This document shows, piece after piece, positions 32,026-46,085 of a stretch of DNA of 64,000 bases (position 1 is its first letter; each line of letters begins with the position of its first letter). Origin of the DNA: Neoceratodus forsteri (Eukaryota; Chordata; Ceratodontiformes; Ceratodontidae); contig CM057456.1 of the NCBI GenBank assembly GCA_016271365.2, forward strand, positions 612,813,501 to 612,877,500, in the 5' to 3' direction. A model generated the notes under the pieces. It made no database searches and was not told the DNA's origin. It worked only from the letters and a program-made list of their open reading frames with translations. Made by a program: the position numbers and the translations under genes.

Positions 32026-32421
32026 TGAACAGATAGTACCACACGCACAGGGGCAGTGAGGTATGAGGCCACAGGCTGCGTGCCTTCAGCTCCCTGAAGT
32101 GCAGTGATAGTTGAGCCTATCCTGCTGCTCTTGTCTCACAATGTTCAGATGCTTTGTATTATCATTTTAGTTGCACAACTTTGTTAAATTTGTACTCCAT
32201 ACTGATGCAACTGCTCTTACTTGTCATTCGTTACCTGTATAGTTTGCTTGTTCCCTGTTAACTATGTACTGTTGTAAACTGCTAGATTTGTTGTCCAATA
32301 ATGTACTGTATTCCTCCCAGGTCGTACCTGAAAGAAAAACACACACATGTGCGCCTAGTGTGCCTCACCTGGTCAACAAAAGCTAATAAATAAATATCTG
32401 TTCAGTGCACACCTCTGGAGC
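32026..32421. repeat. Possible inverted-repeat element, ~395 bp
   Basis: Ends pair as ggtacgcactgaacagatag and atctgttcagtgcacacc (about 15 complementary bases). No target duplication is evident and the family is not recognised. Confidence 0.4.
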
Positions 32422-32759
32422 GTCTTATTGCACTTATAAAATGGGCTACAAGTTTTTACCTTTTTAGGTTACAAAAAAACAACTTAATACTATTTGATGA
32501 AAACAGCCCTTCCACACCAACAGCATGATGTAATTGCATCCCAGTTTTGTTACCCTTCAGATGCTAGAGATCCCCCCCCCCCAATACTTTTGCTGCCAAG
32601 TAGAATTACCAGCCCGTGTGTATTGGGGCGGATGACACATTGGTATTTCTTGTGGCTGTATCATGGGAGAGCCAGCAGCTGCTGACAGTGGTGGAAATGC
32701 ATGTGAAGTTCTCCTCCCCCTCATTTAAAAGTTCAACACTCAACACAGACGTGCAGCGC

Positions 32760-32761
<2 letters not shown>

Positions 32762-32824
<63 letters not shown>
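32762..32824. repeat. (AC)n microsatellite
   Basis: About 31 uninterrupted CA/AC units. Confidence 0.98.
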
Positions 32825-32827
<3 letters not shown>

Positions 32828-33785
32828 CAAGCAGGTGTTAAACGGGATCCTGATTGGCAGTGGAGACACCAGGGAGGAGTTGTGCTATGGGACCAGCAGT
32901 GCAATCGGCTGTAAAAACAGTATGATTCATGTTAGTAAATATTTTCAGTGTTACTATTAAATGGGAAATATCGTAATAGGAAAAACTGAGGCAATGGCTT
33001 TTTTTTTGGGGGGGGGGGCGGAGTTAAAGTGCTGGACCGGCAGCATGATTTCAGCACGGCAGGCACAGAAAGAAATCAGATCACTAACAAAAAAACAAAA
33101 AACCAAAAAAAAAAACGTTTCTACTGAGTTTAAAAATGTACAACTGCTGTAGTGGCTTGATCATAGATTAAAACTGGCAACGATGGTCATTGGAGGGCTT
33201 CTCTGTTAGTTTAAAATTACAATATAGTGTATGGTAGAACACTTACTAGTCAAATTCCATCTTTTACCAGTGTTGTTGTACCATCGATGTGTCGTCATGC
33301 TGTTATACCATCGATGGTACGTCATACAGATCGCACAAATTCACGTGGCCATCTCCTAGGCAACACAGACTCTTGTACATCAAGAATTTCGCTTGAAGTC
33401 CTTTTTTTTTTTTTTTTAAATCTGCGCCTACTTCCTAACCCCATCTGTGCCGAAAATCCTTCAAACCCGCTCTCATCCACTTAGTCACAGGTTGCTCTTT
33501 TTACAGCTTCATGTCCCTACCCCATCCTGTTTATGGCAATCACCATGAGTCACATGATTTGCTTCCATGCTAAGTTCAGTTATCGGTAGCCCTTAAATGT
33601 TTTCCTGTTTTCATTAAACAGTTCGTTCTTCGGTCCGTTCCGTGTTTCGTTAGCTGTATTTTTTTATGTTTATTGTTGGCAACATGAACGACTGACTGAA
33701 CTGCAGAGTAAGGTAAGGCAAGGTCAGTTACTGGGTTGTTTTTGGGGGGGGGGGGGTCACGTAAAGATGGAAATTGCATTCCGCT

Positions 33786-33972
33786 GTTGATTTACTAATG
33801 CCCATACACTACACAAGACAATGGATGGGCATCAGTAAATAACACTGTCTTCACTTCGAGGTTGTATGACAACCATAAACCTCTCGAGCTTCGCTCTCAA
33901 GGTTTACATGGTTGTCATGACACCCTGTCGAAGTGAATAACATTGTTGTTGTTCACTGTTGCCCATCCATTA
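33786..33972. repeat. Fold-back (nested hairpin) sequence
   Basis: Two nested inverted repeats. The inner structure pairs 33820-33888 (from caatggatgggcat through cttcacttcgagg to cataaacctctcgag) with 33890-33972 (tcaaggtttacatggttgtc, tcgaagtgaa, then gcccatccatt). The outer left arm also pairs atttactaatgcccat with atgggcatcagtaaat across about 20 bases. Probably a fold-back MITE. Confidence 0.7.
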
Positions 33973-34930
33973 TCCTCTGTTCTCCACAGCACTTGAAAAA
34001 ACAAAGGCATTCAAAATCTGAATGTTCGAATGGCACGCAGATTCATTTTTCCTGTACTGCGGTCCTTTTTTCCCCAGTACTTGTTTTTAACAGTTTCTCA
34101 AATGGATTTGATACACAGGTAAGAACCAATCAAAATGCAGGATTTTCACACACACACCCCCCAATAATTTTATAAAGAGCACTCAGTCCATGCCCATGAG
34201 TTTATTTCTGTACTCATATCTTGGAGGAGCAGAAAGTGTCGATGATGTATCTCATCCCTCCAGAACAGCATTCAACCCTCCTGATCAGACTTCTATTGGT
34301 GGTTTCAAGCATTCTGCAATCTCTTGGAAGACTGGTAAGGGGCAGCAGCCACAATTGTATTTTTTTTCTCTTTGTATACAGGCGCAACATTAGCCCACCA
34401 GGGACCAAAGATTTATGAAAAATGCACACCTAGGCACTGAGGAGGTCTATGCTGAACACCACACACACTGTACTACATTTCCTTTCTGCCTTCCATTCTC
34501 TGTTCTTTCCTCCCCCCTCCACTTTTCCCACTACAATACCCTTCACTGCTACCCTCATCATATGCACTCCTCTGGCACTCTGCCGCTCCTTGTGCCATTA
34601 CATTTAGCTATTATACTAATCTATTTCTCCTTTATTTTTTCAGGTCTGACTGGACACCAACTGTTTAACTGTCTACTTATGCAGGGTTCTTCTCAGATAT
34701 TAATCTCAATGGGACACTGACCCACTGGGTATAAAAAGGAAGGGTCAAATGAAAATGAATTACGGGTCATATTGTTTAACCGAGCTCATATTCATAAAAC
34801 AACAGCTAAAAACCTGGATAACAGTGAGTAGGTTGTCCCCAAGGTACAAGAAAAGGTGGGTCAAACTTAAAAACTGTGTGCCAATTGTCCCCAATCCCCC
34901 CACCCAAAAATGAACCTTGGATAAGTATCT

Positions 34931-35510
34931 TTGTTATTCATTGAGTACTTGCATCTTGAGTACTGCGTGCAGTTCTGGAGACCTCACCTTAGGAAGGACA
35001 TAGCATTATTGGATAGAGTTCAGAGGAGGGCAACCAGGATGAACCGGGACAGGAGTGAAAGGAACTATGAGGAAAGGCTGGAAGTCCTTGGGCTGTACTC
35101 ACTGGAGGAAAGGGGAGACATGATTGAGGTATTCAAATATGTGAAAGAGATTAACAGGGCAGAGCCAAAGAAATGTTCAGGCTAAGGAAAGGGGGCACAA
35201 CCAGGGGGCATGAGTGGAAGTTGGAGGGGGGGGAACCTACAAGGGAGAATGTAGAAGGCATCATTTCACTGAGAGGGTGGTGGAGCCATGGAATGCATTG
35301 CATGGGAGTCTAGTGGAGCAGGGCACAGTGGAGGGCTTTAAGAGGGGGTGGAACAGATGCATGGGTATAACTGAAGCCAAAGCTGACCCTCTCGGGGGCT
35401 GGGGGGAGGAGCTAGAGCCCAAAAGGGGCTGGCTAACAAGCAGACACGAAAGACCGTTAGGCTTATTCTGCTGCCTTTTAGTATGTTAGTATTTCTAACT
35501 CTAGCTCCCT
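34931..35510 (+). pseudogene. CR1-like LINE, 3'-terminal fragment
   Basis: Last part of a LINE ORF2 on the plus strand: YLHLEYCVQFWRPHLRKDI (~34950), VQRRATRM, YEERLEVLGLYSLEERGDMI (~35070), then a frameshifted FTERVVEPWNALHG block (~35270) and GGFKRGWNR (~35345). A 3' end with agaccgttaggcttattctg follows (35450-35480). The same 3' tail occurs inverted at about 48690-48720. Confidence 0.85.
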
Positions 35511-35989
35511 CTTCTAGGACCTCCGACCCACTGTGTCTCCCCAACTGCCTCTTATCTTGCTTTTCAGAGCCCACCAGTTCCCCCTATCCTTTGGATTCCT
35601 TGACCACAGCGAAGCAGGTAAGCCCTTACTTTAATTAATTTCCTCTCCATCCCTCACCAAGCAGAATATTTTTACTGTTTTTTTTTTTTTTTTTTTATTC
35701 TCCACAGCTGGGGGGAGGTTGTGCCTTTGGTTCCTCCCCCCACCATCTAGCCAGCTGGGCCGGAAGCAGCCCCGGCCCCAGACAGAGCTCGTACCTCCCC
35801 ATAGCGCCCGGGAGGGAGCCGACTTGCATGGGACCGTGACTGCGCCGGCAAGCAGCCTTCATGTTGCCAGTGGGGATTTTTTTATGTAGTTCCCCTACTG
35901 GAGGAGGTGTGCAATGACGCCAAGGGATGGAGGTGCACACTTCCACACGCGCTCCTCCCACCCCTTACGAGTGCAGCGTCAGTGGAGCT

Positions 35990-36180
35990 GCCCTCAGCTG
36001 CCATCAGGGGGCAGCCACACGCCAACAACTGATGTCCCCCCTCCCAAGGGAAGGAGAGCAGTCCTCCGGACGCTCGATCCTTCCCCAACCCTGCCAACTC
36101 GTGCCCGAACGTGTGTCGTCAGCAATGGCACGAGGTGTGGCGTCCAGCGCCTCAACCCTCAGCACCTCCGGGCCAGCTAG
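35990..36180. repeat. GC-rich dispersed repeat R2, copy 1
   Basis: Shares an ordered set of words with 42930-43140: the block ccccc..ccaagggaag..agcagtcct, then a ctcaaccctc block and a gggccag/gggccgg end. Diverged; family unknown. The surrounding 35700-36190 stretch is GC-rich. Confidence 0.5.
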
Positions 36181-36452
36181 AACATTTTCAATATTTAAAA
36201 CTTGCAATCAAACATTATTGGATCTGGGCAATGCTTGTTTTATCAGTTCTGCCCATTTCATTATAACGTTTTAAACACTGAACTAGCTACTGGTCACACC
36301 AACCAACTTCCCTGCCTCACTCACCCCATCTAACTGATCTTTAAAATCAGCTCTACCTGCATTTCCCCAACTGCATCACTGTGGTCAGATGCTGTTATCA
36401 GTGACTCCTGATGCGGATACTGCTACTGAATTAGTTCCTACTTCAATGAAAA

Positions 36453-36979
36453 TTAAATGGAAACTACATGCAAAAATTATGAAAAACCCATGTCGTGCAG
36501 TGTGTTTTTGTTTTTCTCTGCTGGTTTTATGGCCCTTTTGGGTAGCAGCCATTCAACGTTCTTTTACTGCCTTTGATCTGTTGGAATTTTCCCCAGAATG
36601 CCTCTGGGAATTATGCAAATTAGACCCATGTCCTTCAAAGGTGTACTGGCGTTATCATCATCATCCAGCAACAGCACTTTACAAAACAAACATACAAAAA
36701 AATTGCCACACATCCAGAACAACAGCAGCTGGCACTTAGTCACAATCTGACTTTGGTGGGGGTGGGGGGGGCAAACACTTTTTCAAAGCAGTTAACTTTC
36801 TCAAGTGGTTGCAGTTAGATGGTGTGATCCTGGGCTCTTAATGCAAGGTCTAATTCACATAATTCCCCAGAGTCACTCTGGGAAAATCTCAAAAGATCAA
36901 AGCCAGTAGAAGCAGCCTGAATGCCTACCCACTGGGGCCATAAAACTTGCAGAGAAAAGTAACCAAAACCACAACCCTG

Positions 36980-37027
<48 letters not shown>

Positions 37028-37110
37028 AACAGAACGCTGAGGACCAGAGAACCAGAAACCCAATGCACAGCATGTGTTTTTATAGTTTTTGCACATGGTT
37101 TTCCTTTAAG
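36453..37110. repeat. Large imperfect inverted repeat, right arm interrupted by an (AC)n tract
   Basis: Left arm about 36453-36627 pairs with right arm about 36846-37110. Corresponding blocks include ttttatggccc and gggccataaaa, ctttgatct and agatcaaag, and ccatgtcgtgcagtg with its inverse cacagcatgtg. The spacer is about 220 bp. The right arm is longer because it contains the microsatellite at 36982-37024. Confidence 0.7.
36982..37024. repeat. (AC)n microsatellite
   Basis: About 21 uninterrupted units within the right arm of the inverted repeat. Confidence 0.98.
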
Positions 37111-38270
37111 CACTACAAAGGGCTGCTCCAGTTTTCATCAATAAGCAGCCCGGGTATTACGGCCAGAAGCCACTGACTGACTGCAACGGACGACATCGAC
37201 TGCTTTGAACATCTATAACGGGTCTTATAAAAATACTTGGGCGTCCTAGAAACATCATTAAATTAAAACAAAGCACAACAACATGCAACAGCTTCCAATA
37301 AATGCACGGCTGCCAGGCTAAACTGGTCTGCCTTGTAGCAGCCAATTCACAGCACATACACAAAATGCATTTTTTTTGCAACATCTTCTATTTTTTATAT
37401 GCCAATTACCAATTTTCTAAAGTAATAACCCACGCAAGAGCCTTCACTTCATTGGGAAGTACTTCCCAGATGGTTTAAGGATACTCTGTGCCTTCAGCCT
37501 CGTAACGCACCCAGAACACACACAGATTTCCCAAACAATGTATGCTGTTGTGGGGTATTGCTTATATAATGAATGGTGCAATACAGCGCTACATGCATAA
37601 GTGGTTTTATAGACAAAGTGAACAGAAAACAAAAAATGTACAGAAATAGCAGGGGTAAGCAACTACAGCATGAACTAGAAATACCACTATGCCAGGGTAT
37701 AAAACTGGCACCATGGAGGGTTACAATTTCCAGTTCAAACGATGCAGGGATAGGACATTAAATCCTTTCGACTGGTATGTGTTCTGTAAGGAATCCCCCC
37801 TACAGATATGTTCCGATACTTTCCACTACAAGCATACTTAACTAGACTGGATAGAAGAGACACACTGCCAGACTTAATATGCTCATTTGGATTTTAATGG
37901 GAGCTCTGAGAGGGGAAGACCTCCCACATCTAATATCGCACCTTTATAACTTGTAAGGCACTGCAGCCTTTTGGCTGTGGGAGCAGGAGTAAGGCTACCC
38001 CTTAGAACAGAAAAAATGGGAAACAATTTGTCAGAATACACAAACCTTCTTCCTCTATGATGTGGAGGGAATTTAACTGGAAATGTCTAGTCTGTTATTT
38101 TATCACCCCAGTTCAGCAGGTCCATAGCAGCGCAATGCTGGCGAAAGTGTGGAGAGCCTACTGCCACCCATTTTCATATTATGTGGTCTTGTCTCAAACT
38201 TACCCCCTTTTTTTCAGGAGCTCGAAGGGACACTACAGGAAATTTTCACTCTCCAAATACTACTTTCATA
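37111..38270. other. Unassigned intergenic sequence
   Basis: No gene or repeat recognised. Confidence 0.4.
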
Positions 38271-38440
38271 AAAACATAGAAATTGTCAGCAGATAAGGAT
38301 CGCTAGGCCCATCCAGTCTGCCAGTAAACTTTTGACCCTCCCCAAGCTTAACCTTTATGTTACCCTATGCCTGTCCCATGCATGTTAAAATCCAACCACA
38401 GTGCTTGTTCCCACCACCTCCTTTCTACAGAACTACTTCT
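38271..38440 (-). repeat. CR1-like LINE 3' end, short fragment
   Basis: The tail aaacatagaaattgtcagca, gcccatccagtctgcc and the preceding cctgtcccatgcatg on the minus strand match the 3' ends of the LINEs at 43455 and 63950. Confidence 0.7.
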
Positions 38441-38669
38441 TTTCACACTATTCCCACAGGGTACGAGGGGCCCGGCTAGTAAATATCAATTGGGCATACT
38501 GTTGTGCGCCATAAAGAGATATCTAACAAAGCACTGGCTGAAAACACAGGCACCCACACTAAATGACTGGCTAAAACTGGTCAACTCCATTTACAATTTA
38601 GAAACCCTGGCTTGTAATATGAGGAATCAAATAGACAGAGGTCAGAATAAATGGAACCGTTGAGTCCTA

Positions 38670-40316
<1,647 letters not shown>

Positions 40317-41600
40317 TATATGTTATGGCCAGAGATTCCTCTTCTGTCCCATAACTTTAGGGAAGTAGCTTCACCTTGCATTATGGAGAACAGAACGACA
40401 GAAGGGAGTGATGGAGGGGCAGTTTTGTCTACCCCATGCCCTTTGCCTCCCAGGTCCTCATGAAGTGTTGCTGATCGTGGGCTGAGGGGTGAGAGCCAGA
40501 ACTTCCAGAGTTGCATCTTAAATTCTGCAGCAGAATCCAACGTGGAGTGTACTGATCAAAATGACAACTGCCCTTGCAACGGTCACTCCTTGTTACTTGT
40601 CTTGTCAATTATTATGAAAAAACTTCAATGAACTAGAATTGTAACTTTAATGCTTCTCAATGTCTGATTCACACCCTTTACTGACATTCTATGGCTTAAT
40701 ATACTAGGACCTGAACCATACTACAAACCATGCTACAGCCCTGCTCAGAGGTAAGCTAAAGCAGAGTTTTGGAGCAGCACAGTTGCCTTAACCCAAGTTA
40801 CCAACAGTGTAGACACGATACATGTTGTAACTCCATTTAAGGGAAGCACCTGTGACATGCAATGTGAATTTTGGCTACTCATAGCCAAGAAAACATATTT
40901 CAAATATAGCTGAGCTCACCATAAGCTAGATGCAAAATTCTGACCTTTTCCCCCCTCACTTCCTTCCTGAGAGTATCCTTCGTACACTGTGATACCCATA
41001 GTGCTTTGCACTACCACCTCAACAATGCCTAGGAATTCACCTGGGCTAGCATGTTGTCAGAGCATGGTCTGTACACTCCAACATCTGTGCTTAATTGTTA
41101 GCGAAGAGTTTTAAAACTTTTAAAAAGCACCACACAGTGTGAACAGGGCATATGTCAGTTCGCACTTTTCCATACCAATTAGTCCGTAATACACCAGGGG
41201 AGCATATTCCTTTCAAATGTGCACAACACTCTTGTTTGTAGTGTCTCTTGCCCCAGCACTGGTCCTCTAGAAACAGGCTCGTAAATTAAAAAAAAAAAAA
41301 AAAAAATTTATATATATTTTTTAATTAAGATTTTTGCCCCGTCATCGCCTGCTCCTTTTTTTTGGCTCCTGACCCCCGACCTCCCAGCCCCATCTGCCAC
41401 TCCCTCCACCAGTGCGGCTGGCGGGCTCCATGGGATGAGGACCAAGAGCAGCAGTAGCCGGCTTTATTGGTGGCATGGAGGGTTTTTTTGTTTTGTTTTC
41501 CCCTTCCTTCTTCCCAGAAACTAGGCAGTAGGCCTATGCACCTTGTCCCCTTGGTTGGTAACTCCCCGCCAGCCCCATCACAGACTCATCTAGTACAAGA
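40317..41600. other. Unassigned intergenic sequence
   Basis: No recognised gene. Contains an A run followed by an AT-rich tract (41288-41330). Confidence 0.4.
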
Positions 41601-41601
41601 A

Positions 41602-42745
41602 CAGATAAGGAGAGTAAAGAGTTATTTCACTACCATTTTTGCATGATTTACTCCCACTTCCCAATTTTAGGAATTTGATTCCCACCCTGCAACTTACAGT
41701 ATACTACACGTGCCAAAATTAGGAGTACCATGTGATGCTACCAGCCTATCAGCCATGGCACTGCACAGAGTGAAAGCCGAAGAAGTCATGATCACTCTTA
41801 CACTAGTGAGGACAGTTTCAGGAGTTGCTCACTGGCTGACCAGAAGGACTGTTGCAACTTAGAAAATAAAAAATACAAGGTCATAGCACTAAACAGCAGC
41901 TGGAAAGTACCTAAGGCCCTGTCCACACTACGCCTCTGTAACGTTACAGAGTGCCCAAACCGTTACTGCAACGGTTTGCGTTTACACCTATAACGATACA
42001 GAAGGCGTTTTCTTAATGTTGTTGAAACCACGAAATTGAACCAGCTGCGGTTATCTAAAAACGGTCACGCCGGTAACATTACCAGGCGAAGTGTGGACGT
42101 GTGGTAACGGTCCCCTGCAGGGCCCGCAGCACGAGCTGCATCCTGGGAACGGGTGCCACCGTAACGGTCACCCGGCACCCCTAGTGTGGACCGGCGGTAC
42201 CGGTCCCATAACGGACACCGCCGCAATGTGGACACACTGCATCGCTCCCTGGTTAACGGTTTCTATCCATTATGGGGTCTGAGCGGTGCAGTGTGGACAG
42301 GGCCTAACGTTACCAGTTGTAGTGTGGACGCTTGAGCGTGTAGCCCCAGCAATGCCCATAGTGCAGCATGAACTGCATTGTGGGATAGGGTGCCAACTGT
42401 AACGGTCACCCGTCACCCACAATGTGGACCAGCTGTAACAGTTCCAAACTGTTATCATAATGGTTCACTGGCAGTGTGGACACACTGTAACGTTTACTGT
42501 CTGCAACTGTTTGAAACCGTTACAGGGCTTTAGTGATGTAGTGTGGACGGGGCCTAAGGCTCCAGTACTGGACAAAAGTGTCAGTGGCTGTAGGTACCCA
42601 GTAGGTGAGGGACTTGATTTAGATGCATAGTGTAGGATCGGAGACAGGTCTGCATATGGTATTAGTACCATCTAGACAGAAATGCTACCAGGCAGAATAA
42701 GCGAACAGTAAATACTTCCCAGTCCTAAAATTATGTGGACCACTG
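41602..42745 (+). repeat. Dispersed repeat family R1, copy 2 (interrupted by a MITE)
   Basis: Matches copy 1 (27368-27790) on both sides of the MITE: 41602-41914 and 42558-42745. The interruption falls inside the alignment, confirming that 41915-42554 is an insertion. Confidence 0.72.
41915..42554. mobile_element. MITE with TAA target duplication, 640 bp
   Basis: Ends are ggccctgtccacactac and gtagtgtggacggggcc, an inverted repeat of about 17 bp. TAA flanks it at 41912-41914 and 42555-42557. A 3-bp TAA duplication would fit a PIF/Harbinger-type element, but the superfamily is not proven. Internally the last ~231-250 bp occur twice (42074-42304 and 42305-42554), and the first unit ends in a complete terminus followed by taa. 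Confidence 0.75.
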
Positions 42746-42929
42746 CTGTCTGGGGGCCTTGCTGGTTGTCCATGAGACATACTGGATCATCAATAAGAGA
42801 GTGGCCTGCCTCCGGGGGAGAGGAAACCAGTGCGTCCGGAGGCTTTTTCCTCCAGATTTCCTCCCCAGGACATAGGCCTGCAATGACATGGTATGTCTGC
42901 CAATGTCCCCCCCGGGTCAGCTCCTGCCA

Positions 42930-43140
42930 TTGCTGCTACTAGGCCTCCAGGTGGCAGTCATGTAGCAAGACACAAGCTCCCCCTTCTCTCCCCAAGGGAA
43001 GACAGCAGTCCTTAGGATACTCAAGCCTCACTCACCCAGATGACGCTAGTGACCTAAGTCCGTTCCTGGTCCCAGGTCACTGGCGTGGAGGAAGGTAAAG
43101 CAACCAGGACCTCAACCCTCCACGCATCATTGGGCCGGCC
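42930..43140. repeat. GC-rich dispersed repeat R2, copy 2
   Basis: Diverged copy of 35990-36180, sharing the ccaagggaag..agcagtcct block and the ctcaaccctc..gggccgg end in the same order. Confidence 0.5.
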
Positions 43141-43454
43141 TTGCAACAGCCATTTTGGTGAACCTTCTAATTCATGCAGTGATGCCCTCTGAAGCAGATA
43201 AACTCTCCCGATCCACCGTGGGGAGACTATGGTGGCGGCACAACAGCAGCACCTACCCTCCCCAGCTGGAAGTGCTGCCACACTACAGCAACATTCCATC
43301 CCCCTCCCCCCCAAAGGCAGTGTTTGCTCCCATATCCGGGTTACCAATAGAAAAATGCTTCACTGAGCTAGCAGGCAGCACCAAGGATGAGGTTCCTCAT
43401 TTTTTCAAATATTGCTGATCTAGATCAATAACATTAATAAGACTGCCAAGGGCA

Positions 43455-46085
43455 CTCACAGAAACATAGAAGTTGACGGCAGATAAGGACCGCAAGGCCC
43501 ATCAAGTCTGCCCATTTTTTCTACCTTATGAATGTGCCATAGGCCTTTACTCTGTCAATGGTCTTTATATTCATACTCAACTGTATTGCTCCCTTATGCC
43601 TATCCCATGACTCTCTGAAGCCATGCACTGTATTCATATCCACTTCCTGAAGTTGGCCATTCCATGCATCCACCACCCATTCTGTGAAAAAGAACTTCCT
43701 CACATTATCCCTTAATCGGTCTCCCTCTGATCTCATGCCGTGTCCTCCTGTCCTATTTTTCTTATATTGAAACATGTTAAGATGTTTGAATGTTTCGATC
43801 ATATCACCTCTCTCCCTCCTTTACACTAGGGTATACATATTGAGCTCCATTATCTGTCCTCATATGTTTTCTGATGTAGTCCCTGCACCATTCTGGTTGC
43901 CTTCTCTGTGCTGCCTCCATTTTGTTAATGTCCTCGTGCAGGTGCAGCCTTCAGTACTGCACACAGTACTCCAGATGGGGCCTAACCAGTGTCTTGTAAA
44001 GAGAGATTATTACCTCCCTCTTAAGACTTCTGATACCCCTACTAATACACCCCAACATCCCTCAAGCCTTACCTAATGCTTTAATGGTCTGCTTGGATGA
44101 TTTCCGGTCATCTGTGATGACGACGCCCAAGTCTCTTTCTTCACTTGTGATTGCCAGCAACTCCCCTCCCAACCTATAGGTAGCTTCAGGGTTTCTCTTC
44201 CCTATGTGCATGATCTTGCACTTCTTTGCGTTAAACCCCAGCTGGCACTCTTCCGACCCTTTTGCCAGTTTTTCTAGATCTCTTCTCATTCTGCCCACCC
44301 CATCTGGATAATCTACTCTGTTGCAGATTTTGGTGCCTTCTGCAAACAGGCAAACCTTACCCTCCAGTCTATCTGCAATGTCACCGATGAAGATACTGAA
44401 GAGGACTGGCCCCAGGACTGATCCCTGAGGTACCCCACGTGTGACCTGCATCTCTTCTGACTGTATACCATTTTCCACCACTCTTTTCTGCCCGCCAACC
44501 AGTTTGCCACCCAATTGACCAACCTCTGACCCACACTGAACCTACCCAGCTCGTTAATCAATCTTCTATGTGGAACATATCGAAAGCTTTGCTGAAGTCA
44601 AGGTAGGCGACATCAACTGCACCCCTTTGGTCCACCACTCTGGTTACCCAGTCAAAGAAATCTATGAGATTAGTTTGACAGGACCTTCCTGTTGTAAACC
44701 CATGCTGTCTTGGATCCTGTGCGCCTATGGATTCCAGGTGTTGCACTATCCTTTAGTGCCACCATAATCTTGCCTACTACTGAGGTAAGACTGACTGGTC
44801 TGTAGTTCCCTGTCTCTTCCCTGCTGCCACTTTTGTGGAGCGGGATCACATGAACCCTTCTCCAGTCTTCTGGGACCTCTCCTGTGCTTAGAGACTCACT
44901 AAACAATTCTGCTAATGGCTCTGCTACTGCCACCCTTAGCTCCTTTAGTACCCTGGCATGCATGCCATCAAGTCCCATTGCCTTGTCCACCCTGAGCTTA
45001 GCAAGCTCTTGCAGGACCCTTTCTTTTGTGAAGGGACTTGTGCACACTTCCCTCCCCCGTGCCCATGGTGCTGAGCTGTGGGCCTTGCCCTACCTTCTCC
45101 TCAGTAAATACTAAACAGACGTATCTATTTAGGATAGATGCTTTTCTCTGGTCCTCCTCCACACACTCCCCCTTGGATTTCTAGTTTCACTAATGCAACT
45201 ATAGAAAGTCTTGTCCCCTTCTTTTACTGTTCGTGCTAGTGTTTCCTCGGTTTGGGCCTTTGCCTGCCTTATTACTGCCTTCCCTGCTTCCCTTAGGGAA
45301 GTTTGGTATACCTCCCTATCTTCGTCCTGCTGCGTTCCCTTATATTTCCTAAAGGCCAACCTTTTGGCTCTGATCTTTTCTGCTACTGTTTTTGAGAATC
45401 AAAGTGGTGTCCTCCTTCTGTTGCTCTTGCTTTTCTCCCTGACACAATGGGATGCTGCTTAAAGTATTGCATTCTTACTGTTTGCCCACTTTGCCTGTAC
45501 CCCCCTCGCCTGTTATTTCTTGCCAGGGCTAGCTTAACTCTGTTGACCATCTTATCAAAGTCAGCTCCTCTGAAGTCCCATATATTTGCCTTGGAATGGG
45601 ATGACTGATCTAGTGGCCAACTGAACCATACCATGTGATGGTCACTGGCCCTCAGGTGACCTTCTATCTGGAGATCTGTGATCCCTTCTCTGTTAGTCAC
45701 TACTAGATCCAGGATAACCTCATCTCTTATAGGCTGCTGTACCAATTGTTTGAGGCACTCCCCCTGCAGGGAATCCACTATGTGTCGAACTCCCATTATC
45801 AGAACCTCCCCTTTAGCTGTCATGTTTTGTATATATCTTCTAACAGCAATGTCTCTATGTCCTCCCCCTGGTCTGGAGGCCTGTAGATAGCTCCAGTTCA
45901 TATGGCTGTCCCATTTCCTGTTTCTTTCTGTAGCTTTGATATTTTCATTGACATAAAGGGCTACTCCCCCCGGGGCCCTTTTTGCACCTCAGTCTCTTCT
46001 GAACAGTACACAGCCGGGTACTGAAGTCTCCCAAGTGTGGTTACTGGTGAACTATGTCTCACTAATGGATACTATATCCTTACCC
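43455..46085 (-). pseudogene. CR1-like LINE ORF2: endonuclease, reverse transcriptase and 3' end
   Basis: Minus-strand LINE lacking its ORF1. Order 5' to 3': endonuclease remnants GPGGVALYVNENIKAT (~45970), an EVLIMGV block (~45810), LDLVVTNREGITDL (~45690) and RASDHHMVW (~45640), a Lys/Gln-rich linker (~45350-45200), VDKAMGLDGMHARVLKEL (~44970), NYRPVSLTSVVGKIM (~44790), AYLDFSKAFDM (~44590), GVPQGSVLGPVLFSIFIGDI (~44420), the catalytic position as LFAEGTK instead of FADDTK (~44345), FNAKKCKIMHIGKRNP (~44220), and FFFTEWVVDAWNGQL (~43690). Stops and frameshifts are present and the catalytic Asp pair is lost. The 3' tail at 43455-43530 is the common LINE end of this window. Confidence 0.88.

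Noticed and set aside
32606..32869. Open frames through the AC microsatellite on both strands
   Set aside because: They are produced by the repeat itself (Cys-Val or His-Thr runs) and have no protein-like flanks.
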